64,000 nucleotides of DNA from CAJXJP01 sp963926055 (GTDB lineage Bacteria > Patescibacteriota > Gracilibacteria > BD1-5 > UBA6164), in the NCBI GenBank assembly GCA_963926055.1, contig CAWUVK010000003.1:310001-374000 (forward strand). The letters run 5' to 3'. How positions within the stretch are numbered: position 1 is the stretch's first letter; each line of letters opens with the position of its first letter. This document shows, in pieces, positions 30,703 through 41,609 of this stretch. A program made the position numbers and the translations under genes. The notes under the pieces were generated by a model. It was not told the DNA's origin. It saw only the letters and a program-made list of their open reading frames with translations, and searched no databases.

Positions 30703-31152
30703 ATGAAAGTATTATTTTTAGAAAATGTTTTACATGTAGCAAAAAAATGAGAAATTAAAGAAGTAAAACCAGGGTATGCTATGAACATGTTATTCCCCAA
30801 AAATTATGCAGTAGAACTAACTCCAGAAATTGAAAAAAAATTCAAAGATAAAATAAAAAAAGATGATGCACATAGAAGAGAACTCTTAGAAAATAGACAT
30901 AATTTATCAGAAATACTCAATGGACAAAAATTTGATTTTACTCTAAAAACTGGAACAAATAATAAAGTATATGGTGCAATTTGAGAAAAAGATATTATCC
31001 AAGCAGTGAAAAGAAAATGTAAAATTGAGTTAACAAAAAAACATATTTTATTTAATTCAGGTCATATTAAAACTCTGGGCGAACACAATGTTCATATCAA
31101 ATTGTGAAAAGATGCTCAAGCAAAAATTATTGTTAGTATTAAACCAGAATAA
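30703..31152 (+). CDS. rplI: 50S ribosomal protein L9
   Basis: 149 residues, standard length. N-domain MKVLFLENVLHVAKKGEIKEVKPGYAMNMLFPKNYAVE matches the conserved L9 motif (GxxGDxxxVkpGYARNyLxPxxxA); TGA codes the KKGE Gly. A long connecting helix (KDKIKKDDAHRRELLE) and a C-terminal domain (IKTLGEHNVHIKLG) follow. L9 binds 23S rRNA near L1 and protrudes from the 50S subunit. It ends two bases before ruvX, so the two form an operon. Many CPR lineages lack L9 or some other L proteins; this one retains it. Confidence 0.95.
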
Positions 31153-31154
31153 TC

Positions 31155-31535
31155 ATGCATTTAGCTATAGATTTATGAGATAAAAGATGTGGAATAGCTA
31201 CAGAAATTGCAGGAATAGCATTTCCTAAAGAAACTATTTTACGACCAAAACTCATGCAAACTCTCAAAAAATATATTCAAAACAATAATATTACTACCAT
31301 AGTTGTAGGATTGCCATACGACTTATATGGAAAAAATACAAAACAATTAGATAAAACTAAAAAATTTATAGATAAACTCAAGATTGATTTTCCAGATATT
31401 TTAGTAGAATGATGTGATGAAAGATATACCAGTTTTGAAGCAGATCAAATTTGACTACAATTATGAGAAAAAGAAAAAAGAGATGATGTAGCTGCCGCTC
31501 TTATATTAGAAACATATTTAGAACAAAAAAAATAG
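31155..31535 (+). CDS. ruvX: Holliday junction resolvase-like YqgF/RuvX
   Basis: 126 residues. Family motifs: AIDLGDKRCGIA (first catalytic Asp, with TGA for Gly), VVGLPYDLYGKNTKQ, VEGCDERYTSFEAD and EKRDDVAAALILETYL (last Asp). YqgF is an RNase H-fold nuclease implicated in pre-16S rRNA 5'-end processing. Only two bases separate it from rplI, suggesting coexpression with ribosome assembly. Stop is TAG, showing TAG is not recoded. A terminator follows. Confidence 0.93.
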
Positions 31536-31560
31536 ATTTCAAATGAAATCTATTTTTTTT
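31531..31560 (+). terminator. terminator after ruvX
   Basis: AATAGATTTCAAATGAAATCTATTTTTTTT overlaps the stop codon and the convergent antiporter end. Confidence 0.75.
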
Positions 31561-31563
31561 CTT

Positions 31564-32499
31564 TTATAATACGGTATTGATTAAATATCAAATATATACT
31601 AGGTAGGCTCAAATTAAAATTGCACCTTCTTTTCTTTCTAACATATTTTTTGCAAATGTAAAAGCAAATAAGAATACTAATAAACTTGCTAAAATATTTA
31701 CTCATAAATCAATATTTATTCCATCATATCCTGGAAGAGGAGAGATAAAACCAGTTGCTCCTAAAATCCATAATGTATTAAATATATTTGACCCAACTAC
31801 TGAACCTACAGCTATATCAGTTTGTTTTTTCAAAGCGGCTACGACTCAAACAGCTAATTCTGGAAGGGAGGTCCCAATAGCAACAATGGTTACTCCTATA
31901 AATGCTTCTGGTAATCAAAATTGTGTTGCTATAGAAACAGCGCTATCAACAATCATTTTTCATCCTCAAATTAAACCTACAAAACCAAGAAGAATATATA
32001 TAATTGATTTCCAGTTTGGTAACAAAATAATTTCTTCTTGTGGTTGATTTTCTTCAACATTTTTTGAAATTTTAAATGTATAGACTAAAAATCATACAAA
32101 AAATATTGCTAAAATACCTGCATCAAATCTAGAGATAGTTCCATCTAATAGAATTCCCATGAGTAAAAATGCTACAAATATTAAAAAAGGAATTTCTTTT
32201 TTAATAGTAGATTGGGGAAATGCAACAGGTGAGATTAAAGCAGTTACTCATAAAATAAGTAAAATATTTGAAATATTACTTCATACAATATTTGAAACCG
32301 CAAGAGCTGTATTTCATCCAACAGCAGATATCAGATTTATCACTAATTCTGGAGCACTTGAACCAAAAGCAACTATTGTTAATCAAATAACTAGAGCAGA
32401 TATTCCAAACTTTTTTGCAATACTACTGGCTCATTCTACAAGTAAATCCGATCATTTTATTAAGAAAATAAATCAAAATACTAAAATTATATAATCCAT
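31564..32499 (-). CDS. Ca2+/Na+ (cation) antiporter, CaCA family
   Basis: 311 residues with about ten membrane helices and the two inverted alpha repeats: AFGSSAPELVINL ... SNIVGSNISNILLILG and AIGTSLPELAVGV ... GSVVGSNIFNTLWILG. These carry the Glu and Ser/Asn residues that bind Ca2+ and Na+. A cytoplasmic loop between halves (KISKNVEENQPQEEI) is short, as in YrbG-type bacterial members. Several Gly are TGA. Likely exports Ca2+ from the cytoplasm. Starts at ATG 32499. Confidence 0.93.
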
Positions 32500-32642
32500 A
32501 TATCATTTTATTTTATATAAATAATTGGCTTTATTATAAGCATTTTATATATATTACAAGAAATTAGTTGTTAAAATTTTTGACACGAAATCAAAAGTAT
32601 GATGTAATAAGTATGTAATCTTAATTAGATAATTTTATTAAT

Positions 32643-33467
32643 ATGAAATTCTTAAAAGTTTTGTCTGTTGTTGGCCTTTTATTTTTTGTTACTAATACAG
32701 CACATTCTGCTAATATTGATACGGTAAACGTATTAAACTCTCATGAGCTTGATGTTGCATTTTCAGACGATGTAATTTTTTGAGATGAAACTCAAGGAGA
32801 TGTAAAAGTTTTAAAAGATATTATTGTATCATTTGCTACTAGAGATGCAAGTGACCATTATAAAGTGGTTTTAACTCTCGAAGAAGACTTAGATATTTTA
32901 ACAAATTATAATCTGTTAAGTATCTATGGAGCTGATGGTAATATTGATTTCAAAACAACAAAATACTTAAATGAAGTGGAAGTAAAAAATACTTTTACTC
33001 CAGAAAATCAAGGTATCACAAAAATTATGACACTCGATGAAAGAACTCTGGAAGTATATTTTAAATATCCTGTAGAAGATACAGATTTTGAATTTAAATT
33101 ATTTTCTGAAAATTTTGTAGATAAAATTGAAAAAAATACTGATAATTGATTAAAACTTCACATTGAAAAATCGATAGAAGAAAATTCTCAGTATATGTTG
33201 ATGGTTTTAAATCTCAAAGATAAAATGGGTGCAAATATTTCATTAGCTGAAGATTTATACAATTTCCAAACGCTTGATTCTATTGAAAAAGTAAAAGAAG
33301 ATGCTCCTATTATTGATGATAATGGTGAAGAAGTTCAAGAAATTGAAGCAGTTGCTTTAAATGCAGCTGAAACACCAGATACTGGTGCTGAAACATGGGT
33401 TCTTGTTGCACTCACTCTGATGGTAAATGCTGGATTATTTATAAGAAAAAAAATGAAAACTGCATAA
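32643..33467 (+). CDS. exported protein with C-terminal PDTG anchor
   Basis: 274 residues: signal peptide (MKFLKVLSVVGLLFFVTNTAHS), two bacterial Ig-like (DUF-type copper-resistance-like) halves (NIDTVNVLNSHELDVAFSDDV and KIMTLDERTLEVYFKYPV), then AETPDTGAETWVLVALTLMVNAGLFIRKKMK. The end mimics a cell-wall sorting signal: a TPDTG motif, membrane helix, then Lys/Arg-rich tail. It could be processed by a sortase-like enzyme or simply be membrane-tethered. It sits just upstream of pilT but is separated by a terminator. Function unknown, probably surface. Confidence 0.75.
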
Positions 33468-33474
33468 TTGTTGT

Positions 33475-33508
33475 AAAAAACTCTCTAATATTTTTAGGGA
33501 GTTTTTTT
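33475..33508 (+). terminator. terminator before pilT
   Basis: AAAAACTCTCTA...TAGGGAGTTTTTTT, with G-T pair. Confidence 0.75.
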
Positions 33509-33561
33509 GAATTTTATAAATAATTATGGTACAATTATTGAGTATTATTAAACTAAAAAAT

Positions 33562-34641
33562 ATGAACGAAACAATAGTCCAAGAAAATATACTTAAAGAC
33601 CAATTATTACAAGTGATGATTGATAATGAATGATCAGATATGTATATTACCGTTGGAACATATCCAGCTATAAAAATCTGATGAGAAATAGTAAAAATAG
33701 ATGATTGAGTTGAAAAATTTACTCCTGAAATGTCTCAAGATTTTGCTCTCTCTATTATTACAAAAGATGAGCTTGCAGTACTTGAGAAAACAAAAAATTA
33801 TGATTTTTCCTTTTCATATAGTGGAAGAAGATTCAGAGTAAATATTTCATACCAATTATGAAATATGATGACTGTTATGAGATTATTAAGTTGAAATATC
33901 CCAGATATTGATAACCTCGGGTTAAGTGATATTTATAAAAATGTAACCAAACTTGGACAAGGTTTAGTTTTAGTAACTGGACCAACGGGTTCTTGAAAAA
34001 CAACTACTTTAGCTGCTATGATCGATCATATAAATCAAACTCAAAATAAACATATTATCACGATTGAAGACCCGATTGAATATGTTCATTCTCATAAAAA
34101 ATCTATTATTGAACATAAAGAAATAGGAAGAGATGTCCCAAATTATGAAACGGCACTTATGGGGGCTATGAGACAAAATCCTCAAGTAATATTATTTGGA
34201 GAAATGAGAACAAGATGAGAAATGGAATCTGCTCTTCGCCTCGCTGAAACTGGTCATTTAGTTTTCTCTACACTTCATACTCGTAGTGCTCACCAAACTA
34301 TCACAAGAATTTTAGATAGTTTCCCAGCAGGTGATAAAGAACAAATCAGACTTCAACTTGCCGATTCTCTCGTGGCTGTATTTTCACAAAGATTACTTGT
34401 AACCAGTGATGGAACAGGAGTAAAAATGGCAAAAGAAATACTGTTTAAAAACCAAGCTATTGCAAACTTGATTCGTGAAAATGATATGCACCAAATCCCC
34501 TCAGCTATTCAAACTGGAAGCAGGGAAGGAATGCAATTACTTGAACAAGATATCATAGATTATATAAAAGCTTGAGTGATTTCTCTAGAAGAATGACTCA
34601 AATATGCAAATAATCCAAAATATATAAAAGAAAGTTTATAA
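33562..34641 (+). CDS. pilT: type IV pilus retraction ATPase, PilT family
   Basis: 359 residues. Walker A GPTGSGKTTTLA (second Gly of the loop is TGA), Asp box IITIEDPIEYVHSHKKSIIEHKEIGRD, Walker B-like NPQVILFGEMR and His box STLHTRSAHQTITRILD with DSFPAG. These fit PilT rather than PilB: the AGGSF-type end is absent, but no Cys cluster exists. Canonical PilT has GEMRDLETI; here it reads GEMRTRGEME, so the conserved Asp is replaced. The C-terminus (REGMQLLEQDIIDYIKAGVISLEEGLKYA) is typical. Powers pilus disassembly and twitching. Confidence 0.93.
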
Positions 34642-34644
34642 AAA

Positions 34645-34688
34645 ATAAAAGTTCAGAAAAAATATTTTTTCTGAACTTTTATTTTTTA
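34645..34688. terminator. terminator after pilT
   Basis: AAAAGTTCAGAAAAAATATTTTTTCTGAACTTTT hairpin, between convergent pilT and major pilin. Confidence 0.8.
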
Positions 34689-34740
34689 TAATTTTTTTCA
34701 CATAAAAAAAAGAATTTCCTAAGAAATTCTTTTTTGAATA

Positions 34741-35334
34741 CTAACTTTCAGTATATAAATCACCTGTAGGCATAGCTTCTTCATCAGCTAAACCTCCAGT
34801 ATGACTAGAACCACTTTGAGAGATTAATGAAGCAACATCTCCTGAAACACTATCATCAACTTGAATATAGTTCCCAGCGATATATGCTTGAGCTGTACCA
34901 GCAGAATTTTTTGTTTGTCCTGCTACATTATATCCAGCAAATGAACCTGAAGATACATATGCAACTAAGTAGTCATTTCCATCTGAATCAACAAAATCAT
35001 CTCCATTTTGTTTAATAGTTGGAAAATCAATTGTACCAACTGAGTAAAAATCATCACTATTACCTGCTATAGTAATAGTTCCAGTATTAGCTTCTCATTG
35101 AACTTCATGAGAATCTAATGGACTATTAACTAATTGTTTAATTGTGAAATCACCTTTTGCAGAACCAGCTTCGATTGCTGAAACTAAACTTCTAGTATCA
35201 GAAGCAACTTTAGAGTTTTTAGCATCTTGAGAATATCCTGTTAAAGAGATAAACGCAACAGTTGCTAATACAGCAAGAATAGTGATAACTACGATAAGTT
35301 CCACAAGTGTAAATGCTTTTTTTGTACTTTTCAT
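34741..35334 (-). CDS. pilA: type IV major pilin-like protein
   Basis: 197 residues, of typical pilin length. The leader MKSTKKAFTLVELIVVITILAVLATVAFISL carries the prepilin peptidase site (A/FTLVE with Glu5) and hydrophobic helix. The globular part is Ser/Asp/Gly-rich (SGSFAGYNVAGQT, SLISQSGSSHTGG) and has no Cys. TGA codes few Gly, consistent with high expression. A 216-base upstream region holds its promoter; the gene stands alone before pilC. Stop is TAG. Most likely the main structural subunit of the pilus, as other pilins here are larger or have adhesin domains. Confidence 0.85.
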
Positions 35335-35550
35335 AAATATATAGATTAGAAAATAAATACAAAAATAAATTTTATAATTATGTCTTGTTTTTGTTAAGAC
35401 CCAGTTAGTTTACTGCATTTTAACAAGAAATGCAAAAAAAAATCTATTTTATTATAGACAAAAAAATAAAAATGATTTTAGTTTATAGACATTGGCAATA
35501 ATAAGCAATTGTCAATGAGTTTTTAACACTCATAAAAAAACAACTGTGTA
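35335..35550. other. intergenic region upstream of major pilin
   Basis: 216 AT-rich bases between pilA start and pilC stop on the same strand. Contains only a pilC terminator at the right end and presumably the pilA promoter. No gene seen. Confidence 0.4.
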
Positions 35551-35563
35551 TTACAGTTGTTTT
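35534..35563 (-). terminator. terminator of pilB-pilC operon
   Basis: AACAACTGT...ACAGTTGTT with a T tract on the minus strand; overlaps the last codons of pilC. Confidence 0.7.
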
Positions 35564-36765
35564 GCTACTTCACCCATAGCGAAGAATGGCATCATGATTC
35601 ATACTACAATTGTACCTACTAATGCACCTACAATTACAATAATAACTGGTTCCATCATACTCGACATATTTCCAATATATCTTTTGAGTTCACCATTATA
35701 GTTGTATCATATTTTTTTAAGTGATTCTGAGAGTGTACCAGTTTCTTCACCAGTACTTACTACATAGGCAAATTCTTCTGGGAATAGATCATTCATATAT
35801 ACACTTGCTTCATAGTCTAAATTTAAACCAAGAGATTTTGAAATAGTCAGTCATATTTCTACTTCATTTTTAATCCTAATAAGTTCTTTTTTATAACAAA
35901 GATTTGGTACTACTTGACTCGATGTTTTAAGAGATTCTAATAAAAGTACTCCTGAATCTAATAAAATTGTAAATGATTTAATAAAATATACGATATTTGA
36001 TTGGCAAACAACATATCAAAATATTGGCATTTTTGTAAACATTTTTGCAATAAACATTCTTCAAAGATATGTTGCATTTACTCATTTTACAAAAATAATA
36101 AATCAAAATACATAGGCTATTAATAAGAAATAATCATTTCTAAAAAAATTAGACACATCTACAATAAATTGTGTTAAAGCAGGGAGATCTGCACCAGCTT
36201 TGGTAAAACTATCAGTAATTCTTGGTACAATAAATACCATCATAAAAATAACCATACAGATTGTCAGCCCTAATAGAATCATTGGATACATCATAGCACC
36301 TTTTACTTTCCCTTTCAATTCAATGCTTTCTAATAAATTAGAATCTAGTTCTGCTAAAATTTTTCCTAGTTGCCCAGTTTTTTCTCAAACAGAAATAAGA
36401 GCAACAGTTAAGGTATCAAAAACTTTTGGATATTGTGTCATTGTTTCAGAAATTCCAATTCAGTGATTAATATTTTCTTTCATTTCAATTACAATCTTTT
36501 GTAAATATGGATTTTTAATTTGTTTTGAAAGAATGGTTAATGCTCATTTAATATCGATTCCAGAATTAATAAAAATAGAAAGTTTATTAATCATTTGCCA
36601 CAATTCTTTTTTTGAGACACTATTAAACAGAGTAATTTCTTGGTTAAAATTACGTTTCTTTTTATTCATGCTATCAGCACGGGATTTTTTTGCTTGTTCT
36701 AAAAGCTTGATAAATTTCCCATTATCAAAATTCCCGTATTTGTCATAAAAACTGTTTGAAAACAT
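35551..36765 (-). CDS. pilC: type IV pilus inner-membrane platform protein PilC (GspF family)
   Basis: 404 residues, standard. Two T2SSF domains: SVSKKELWQMINKLSIFINSGIDIKGAL...KTGQLGKILAELDSNLLESIELKGKVKGAMMYP, and a second with VVCQSNIVYFIKSFTILLDSGVLLLESL ... STGEETGTLSESLKKIG ... MMEPVIIVIVGALVGTIVVGIMMPFF. Membrane helices MILLGLTICMVIFMMVFIVP and others. It is the rotor-like membrane platform driven by PilB/PilT. Last gene of pilB-SpoIIE-pilC, 13 bases after the phosphatase gene. An in-frame ATG at 36792 would overlap that gene; I use 36765. Confidence 0.93.
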
Positions 36766-36778
36766 TGTTGTGTTTATA

Positions 36779-38680
36779 TTAAATATTACCATCTTTAGAG
36801 ATTATTTCTTCGACTTCATTGATTACTGTTTGATAATCTCATTTTTTATACAATTCATTTAAAACTGCATATTTACTGTTCATTTTTTGATTTTTTTGCT
36901 CTACTTTATATTTCATTTCATTATCAATTGCTTTTCTTAAATAATGATTTATTTTTTGATGAATATATCATTGTTTAATATAGCGAATAGCTTCTTGTTT
37001 GAGTTTTAAAATCTCTCCTGTATAATAGAGATTTTCTAATATTTTAATAATTCTTTGTGTGTCTTTGTCTTTTTTAATTTTTTCAAGTTCTTTCTCAACC
37101 TCTGGAATAGTTTTTCCAGCTAATTTTTTTACTTGTTTTTTACTCAGTCATTCTTTCATTGAAACCTTTTCTAAGAATTCAGAATTTTCGTTTAATATAT
37201 CTTTGTGAATATTTCTTCTTAAAAGTAATACTGAAACATCATCACTAAAATGTGATCATCATTGAAATAACTGTACATCATTGATTATATATTCATAAAT
37301 TTTATGAATACTTTTTTCTCATTTTGTAATTTTTTCAAATGATTGTATAAGTCTAGAAATTCAATAAAATTCTCAATTCGAATTTTTATGTTCTAAAAGT
37401 CCATCACTGTATGTGAGTAGAATATCATCTGGAGAAATATTAAGGGTTTTAACTTTAATATTATTTTTATTATCAATCAAACGAATCCCAGCAGCAAGTC
37501 ATCCAGGAATAACTTTTTCAATTTGCTTTGTTTCATGTCTATATATTAAAATTGGCTCATGTCACATTCCCACATATTGAATTTCTTCAGGAGTTTCTTT
37601 TTTTGTTTCAAAAAATACTCCTGTAATAAAGTTTCTATTTTTAAGATCTTGTTTTAATCAATTATTTATTTCAAATGTAAGTTCTTGAAGGGGACTATGT
37701 ACATATTTATTAAATAATCTTGAGAGTAAAGTTACAATAAATCAAGCTCTAATACCGTGTCCAGTAGCATCTCAAAGGAAAAAAGTATATTTATCTTTTG
37801 CTTCATGAATATCAAATGTATCTCCAGAAATTTTATCACTTCAAAGAATTTTTCAATAAATATCGTATCAAAGCATTTTAGGATATGATAATTCTTTTAT
37901 CAGTCCTTTATGAATACTCGCTAATTTCTTTTCTGCAATATCATGTTTTACTTTTGAATCTTCTTCGATTAATAGATTAATTTCATCTAATAATCTTTTT
38001 TTTCTTACTTTTTCTTTTAAGTTTTGATAAAAATTTAAACGTGATTTGAGTAATTGTATAAAATTCATTTTTTTCTCTTCGATTTTTTTCTCTTCCTCAG
38101 TTTGAATATTAACACTGCTTCAAATTAATTTCATTGCTTGCATTTTTGCATTATCTTTGAATTTTTTTTCTTCAATATTTCTTTGTTTTTCAATATGTTT
38201 TTGAAGTGATTTCTTTTCAGTATTAAAAAATTTTATTACTCTATAGTTATCTTTATTTTCTTCTAAAAATCTTTGAAGCAAATCCAATGCTTCATTACTA
38301 CGTGAATTTCAAACAAGATTATGAATTTCAGATTTAATATTTTTAAAACGAATTTTAAATTGTTCTCTTTGTTTTTTATCCTTATATTCATCTTCATTTT
38401 TGTTGAGTTTTTGTTCAACTTTTGCCAGATGAAGTTCTTTTTGTTTATAATCTCAAATAATTTGTAATCTTTGTCTTTCAGCAAAAACACTATCGTCTTG
38501 ATTAATTTTATACAATAATTCATCAAATGATTCTTTTTCTTTGAGTTTAATTTCATCTAAAGCATGTCTTGCTTTTTTCCACTCAGAAAGAAGCATAAAA
38601 ATGTGGATTGCTTCCAATGCATCTTTATAATTTTTAATTTTTGATGAGTCTACTTCTTTTCTTTTTCAGAAACTAAACAT
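36779..38680 (-). CDS. SpoIIE-type (PP2C) phosphatase in pilus operon
   Basis: 633 residues, no membrane segment. Residues ~1-220 are charged, coiled-coil-rich (KKARHALDEIKLKEKESF; VEQKLNKNEDEYKDKKQREQF). The PPM/SpoIIE domain spans ~260-480 with metal ligands in SGDTFDIHEA, LGDATGHGIRAG, TYSDGLLEH and FSDDVSVLLL. A third Lys-rich segment of ~130 residues follows. It sits between pilB and pilC with 15 and 13 bases spacing, so it is cotranscribed with pilus motor parts. Likely a cytoplasmic Ser/Thr phosphatase regulating pilus assembly; that role is inferred only from context. Confidence 0.88.
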
Positions 38681-38695
38681 ATTATATTTTTGTAA

Positions 38696-39916
38696 TTAAA
38701 TTAATTTTAGTGCTTCTTCGACAGTTGTTTCTCAAATCAATGCTTTGAGTAAACCGTCTTGTACAATAGTAATCATACCATGTTTAATGGCAGCATCTTT
38801 CATTTCGTTTGCACTTGATCTCTCTAGAATAAGAGGTTCTAAGTATTCTCCACAAATTAATACTTCATGGATACCTAACCTTCATTTATATCATGTATCT
38901 CTACATTTATCACATCCTTTCCCATGATGAAAAACTAAATCTTCTATATTTTCATCAATAATTGGCCCTAAATGTTCTTTGATTTTAATATTTTCTGCCT
39001 GAGTTGGATGATATTGTTCTTTACAATGAGGACACATTCTTTTAGATAATCTTTGAGAAATTACCATTTTCATGGCTGATGCAAGTAAAAACGGTTCTAC
39101 TCCCATATTTATAAGTCTTTGTACAGTACCGGCTGCTGAATTGGTATGGATAGTTGATAATACCAAATGACCAGTGAGCGCAGCTTCTACAGCAAGAGTT
39201 GCTGTTTCTTTATCTCTGATTTCCCCAACCATTATAATATCAGGATCTTGTCTTACTAACGATCTTAAACCAGAAGAAAAGTTATATCCAATTGATGGTT
39301 GAACTTGTGATTGATTTACATATTCAATATCATATTCGATCGGATCTTCAAGTGTTGAAATATTTAATTCAAGAGGATTGAAATTTTTTAAAATACCAAA
39401 TAGGGTAGTAGATTTCCCAGAACCAGTTGGACCAGCTACAAGCATGATTCCATATTTACTTGTTAAAGCATCTCTTACTTTTTCTAAATTTACATCAATC
39501 AGTCAAAGTGCCTCAATATTTGTAAGGTTATCATCTTGTTTTAATATACGCATAACTACTTTTTCACCATAAGTTGTTGGAAGAGTAGATAGACGGATAT
39601 CTATATTTTTACTATCATGTTCATAAAAATACACTATTTTCCCATCTTGAGGTTTTTTATTTTCATCAATTTTAATTTTTGATAGTACTTTTAATCTCGT
39701 AACAACCGCAGAAATATTATCTCTATGAATTTTATCTAATAGTAAAAAATCCCCATCTTTACGAACTCTTATAAGTAAAAAATGTTCTGTCGGTTCAATA
39801 TGAATATCTGAACATTCCATATCAATGGCTTGTTTAAAAACATTATCAACATATTCAACAATATCTCAGATTTCTTTTTTTAACTTCAATGTTGCTAGTT
39901 CTTGACTATTTGGCAT
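38696..39916 (-). CDS. pilB: type IV pilus assembly ATPase PilB (GspE family)
   Basis: 406 residues, shorter than the ~570 typical because the N-terminal T2SSE_N domain is missing. Retained: MECSDIHIEPTEHFLLIRVRKDG, RLSTLPTTYGEKVVMRIL, Walker A AGPTGSGKST, Asp box STLEDPIEYDIEYVNQSQV, Walker B DPDIIMVGEIRDKETA, His box STIHTNSAAGTVQRL, and the Zn-binding CPHCKE...CDKC typical of PilB. Powers pilus extension on PilC. First gene of the pilB-SpoIIE-pilC operon. TGA is rare here. Confidence 0.94.
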
Positions 39917-40020
39917 AAGTTTTGTGTTAAAAATAATTTTGTGTTCTTATATATATTATCATTTGTTGAAGGGAATGTTAAATAAAATCCCTTGACGTTT
40001 TTATAAATTTTATGGTAATA

Positions 40021-40050
40021 AAAAAAAGTAGAAAAATTTCTACTTTTTTT
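40021..40050. terminator. bidirectional terminator
   Basis: AAAAAAAGTAGAAA and TTTCTACTTTTTTT; minus-strand terminator of the next gene, overlapping its stop codon. Confidence 0.8.
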
Positions 40051-41509
40051 AGAGTTCCTCAAACATAAATTCTTCTTCGATCATAAATTCGTCTGATTTT
40101 TCATCATTTGGGAAAATATTTATAGTCTCTGGATTATTTTCTTCTTCAATATTTTCAGAATCAGATTTTTCATCTAAATTATTATTTTCTTGTTTTTGAT
40201 TATTTTTTGAGTTATTTTCTCAATAGTTTTTCATAAGAATATTCATAGAAGAGCTTTCAAATTCAGCATTATCAGGAGTTTGATTTTCTGCTTGTTCTTC
40301 AATATTTTCTTCTGGAATAAATTCTTCTGGAGATTGATTTTCTTGAGAATCATTTTCTTGTGAATCTTGATTTTCTTCTAAAAACATAATATTTTGGGTA
40401 TTTTCTGTTTGTTCTTCAGAGTTATTATTTTTTGTTTCTTGAGAATTATTTTTGAAATAATCACGTATTCTATCTTTTTTAAGCTCTTCGAGTTTTCAAT
40501 AAATAGCTACATCTAAAAGTTCTTTTGATGCATATTCGTTCCCATCGAATTTATATACAGCATTTCCTTCTTGGTTTACCAAGATTTCAAATCCTAAATT
40601 ATATCCTCAAAGATTATTTTCTTTTAATTTCCAAGCAATTTCATTTTCAATTTCACCTTGATGTTCTATAACTTCTTGCGTAGTCATTTGTTTTCCAGCA
40701 AGAGTGAGAATACTTGCTTTATAATTATCTAAAGAAAGTGATTGTGGATTTGTGTGAAATAAAAATCCAACTCAAATCACCGTTAAACCAATAATAGATG
40801 TAATAAATATTTTATTTATTTTTGATAATTTTTTAATATTTGCGAGTTGTTTGATCTTATCAATAGATTCTAAAATATGTCCTTGTTTCTTTTTAAATTC
40901 TGATTCATAATTATGAAATACTTCATTTGGATTTGATTTCGAATTTTTATTATCTTGAGCTAATTTTTCTAATAAATAATCTTCTTTGTGTACAATATCA
41001 CAAGAGCTAAGTGGTTTTTTAAGCTCAGAAATTTTTGCTTTTTTTATTTTTGTTTCATCAATTTTAATTTCTGAATGAATTGAAGGTTCAATTGGTTTTT
41101 TTAAAGCAGAAATATGAAGTTTTTTTATTTCTTTTTGAGTATTTTTTTCTTCTTCAGATGTGTTTATTTTTTGTGGTTTTTGAGTAAGAGTATTAATTGA
41201 TATTTTTTTTGCGGGAGTGTTTTTTATTTCTTTTTTTGGAGTTTCTTTTTCATCTGAATTTTCAGTCATTTTTGATGTCAGAGATTCCATATATAGAGTA
41301 TGTTCATCTTTTGGTTCTTGAATTTTTTCAGGAACATTTACTATTGGTTTTTCTTTGATTTGAGATTTAATAGATGAAAGATTAATTTTTATTCAAGAAG
41401 TTTTTGGAATATCTTGTTGTATTTTGTGTTCATTTATTGTATTTTCTTCCGCAATATTTTGCGTATTTTGTGTCATTGCCGACAAATTTATTTTTTTTGT
41501 TTCACTCAT
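40049..41509 (-). CDS. single-pass membrane protein with short linear repeats
   Basis: 486 residues. Residues ~1-235 are Lys/Glu-rich and disordered, with five versions of a short motif: KINLSAMTQ, IKINLSSIKSQ, KISINTLTQKP, KLHISALKKP, KAKISELKKP. A membrane helix follows (KIFITSIIGLTVIGVGFLFHT). An external domain (~265-370) contains NNLGGYNLGFEILVNQEGNAVYKFDGNEYASKE, then a long Gln/Asn/Glu-rich tail ending EFMFEEL. No family known. It lies between pilB and a pilin, so it may be a pilus-associated scaffold. Confidence 0.72.
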
Positions 41510-41609
41510 CTTTTATTTTTATTTTTGTTTTTATAATATTTTGTATTTGTTTTATCGTACCATTTTACAAAAAATAAATCAAATTATTTCTGTAATATAT
41601 ATTTTTATT

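Noticed and set aside
36766..36792. Upstream ATG (36792) as pilC start
   Set aside because: It overlaps the end of the phosphatase gene; ATG at 36765 gives normal spacing.
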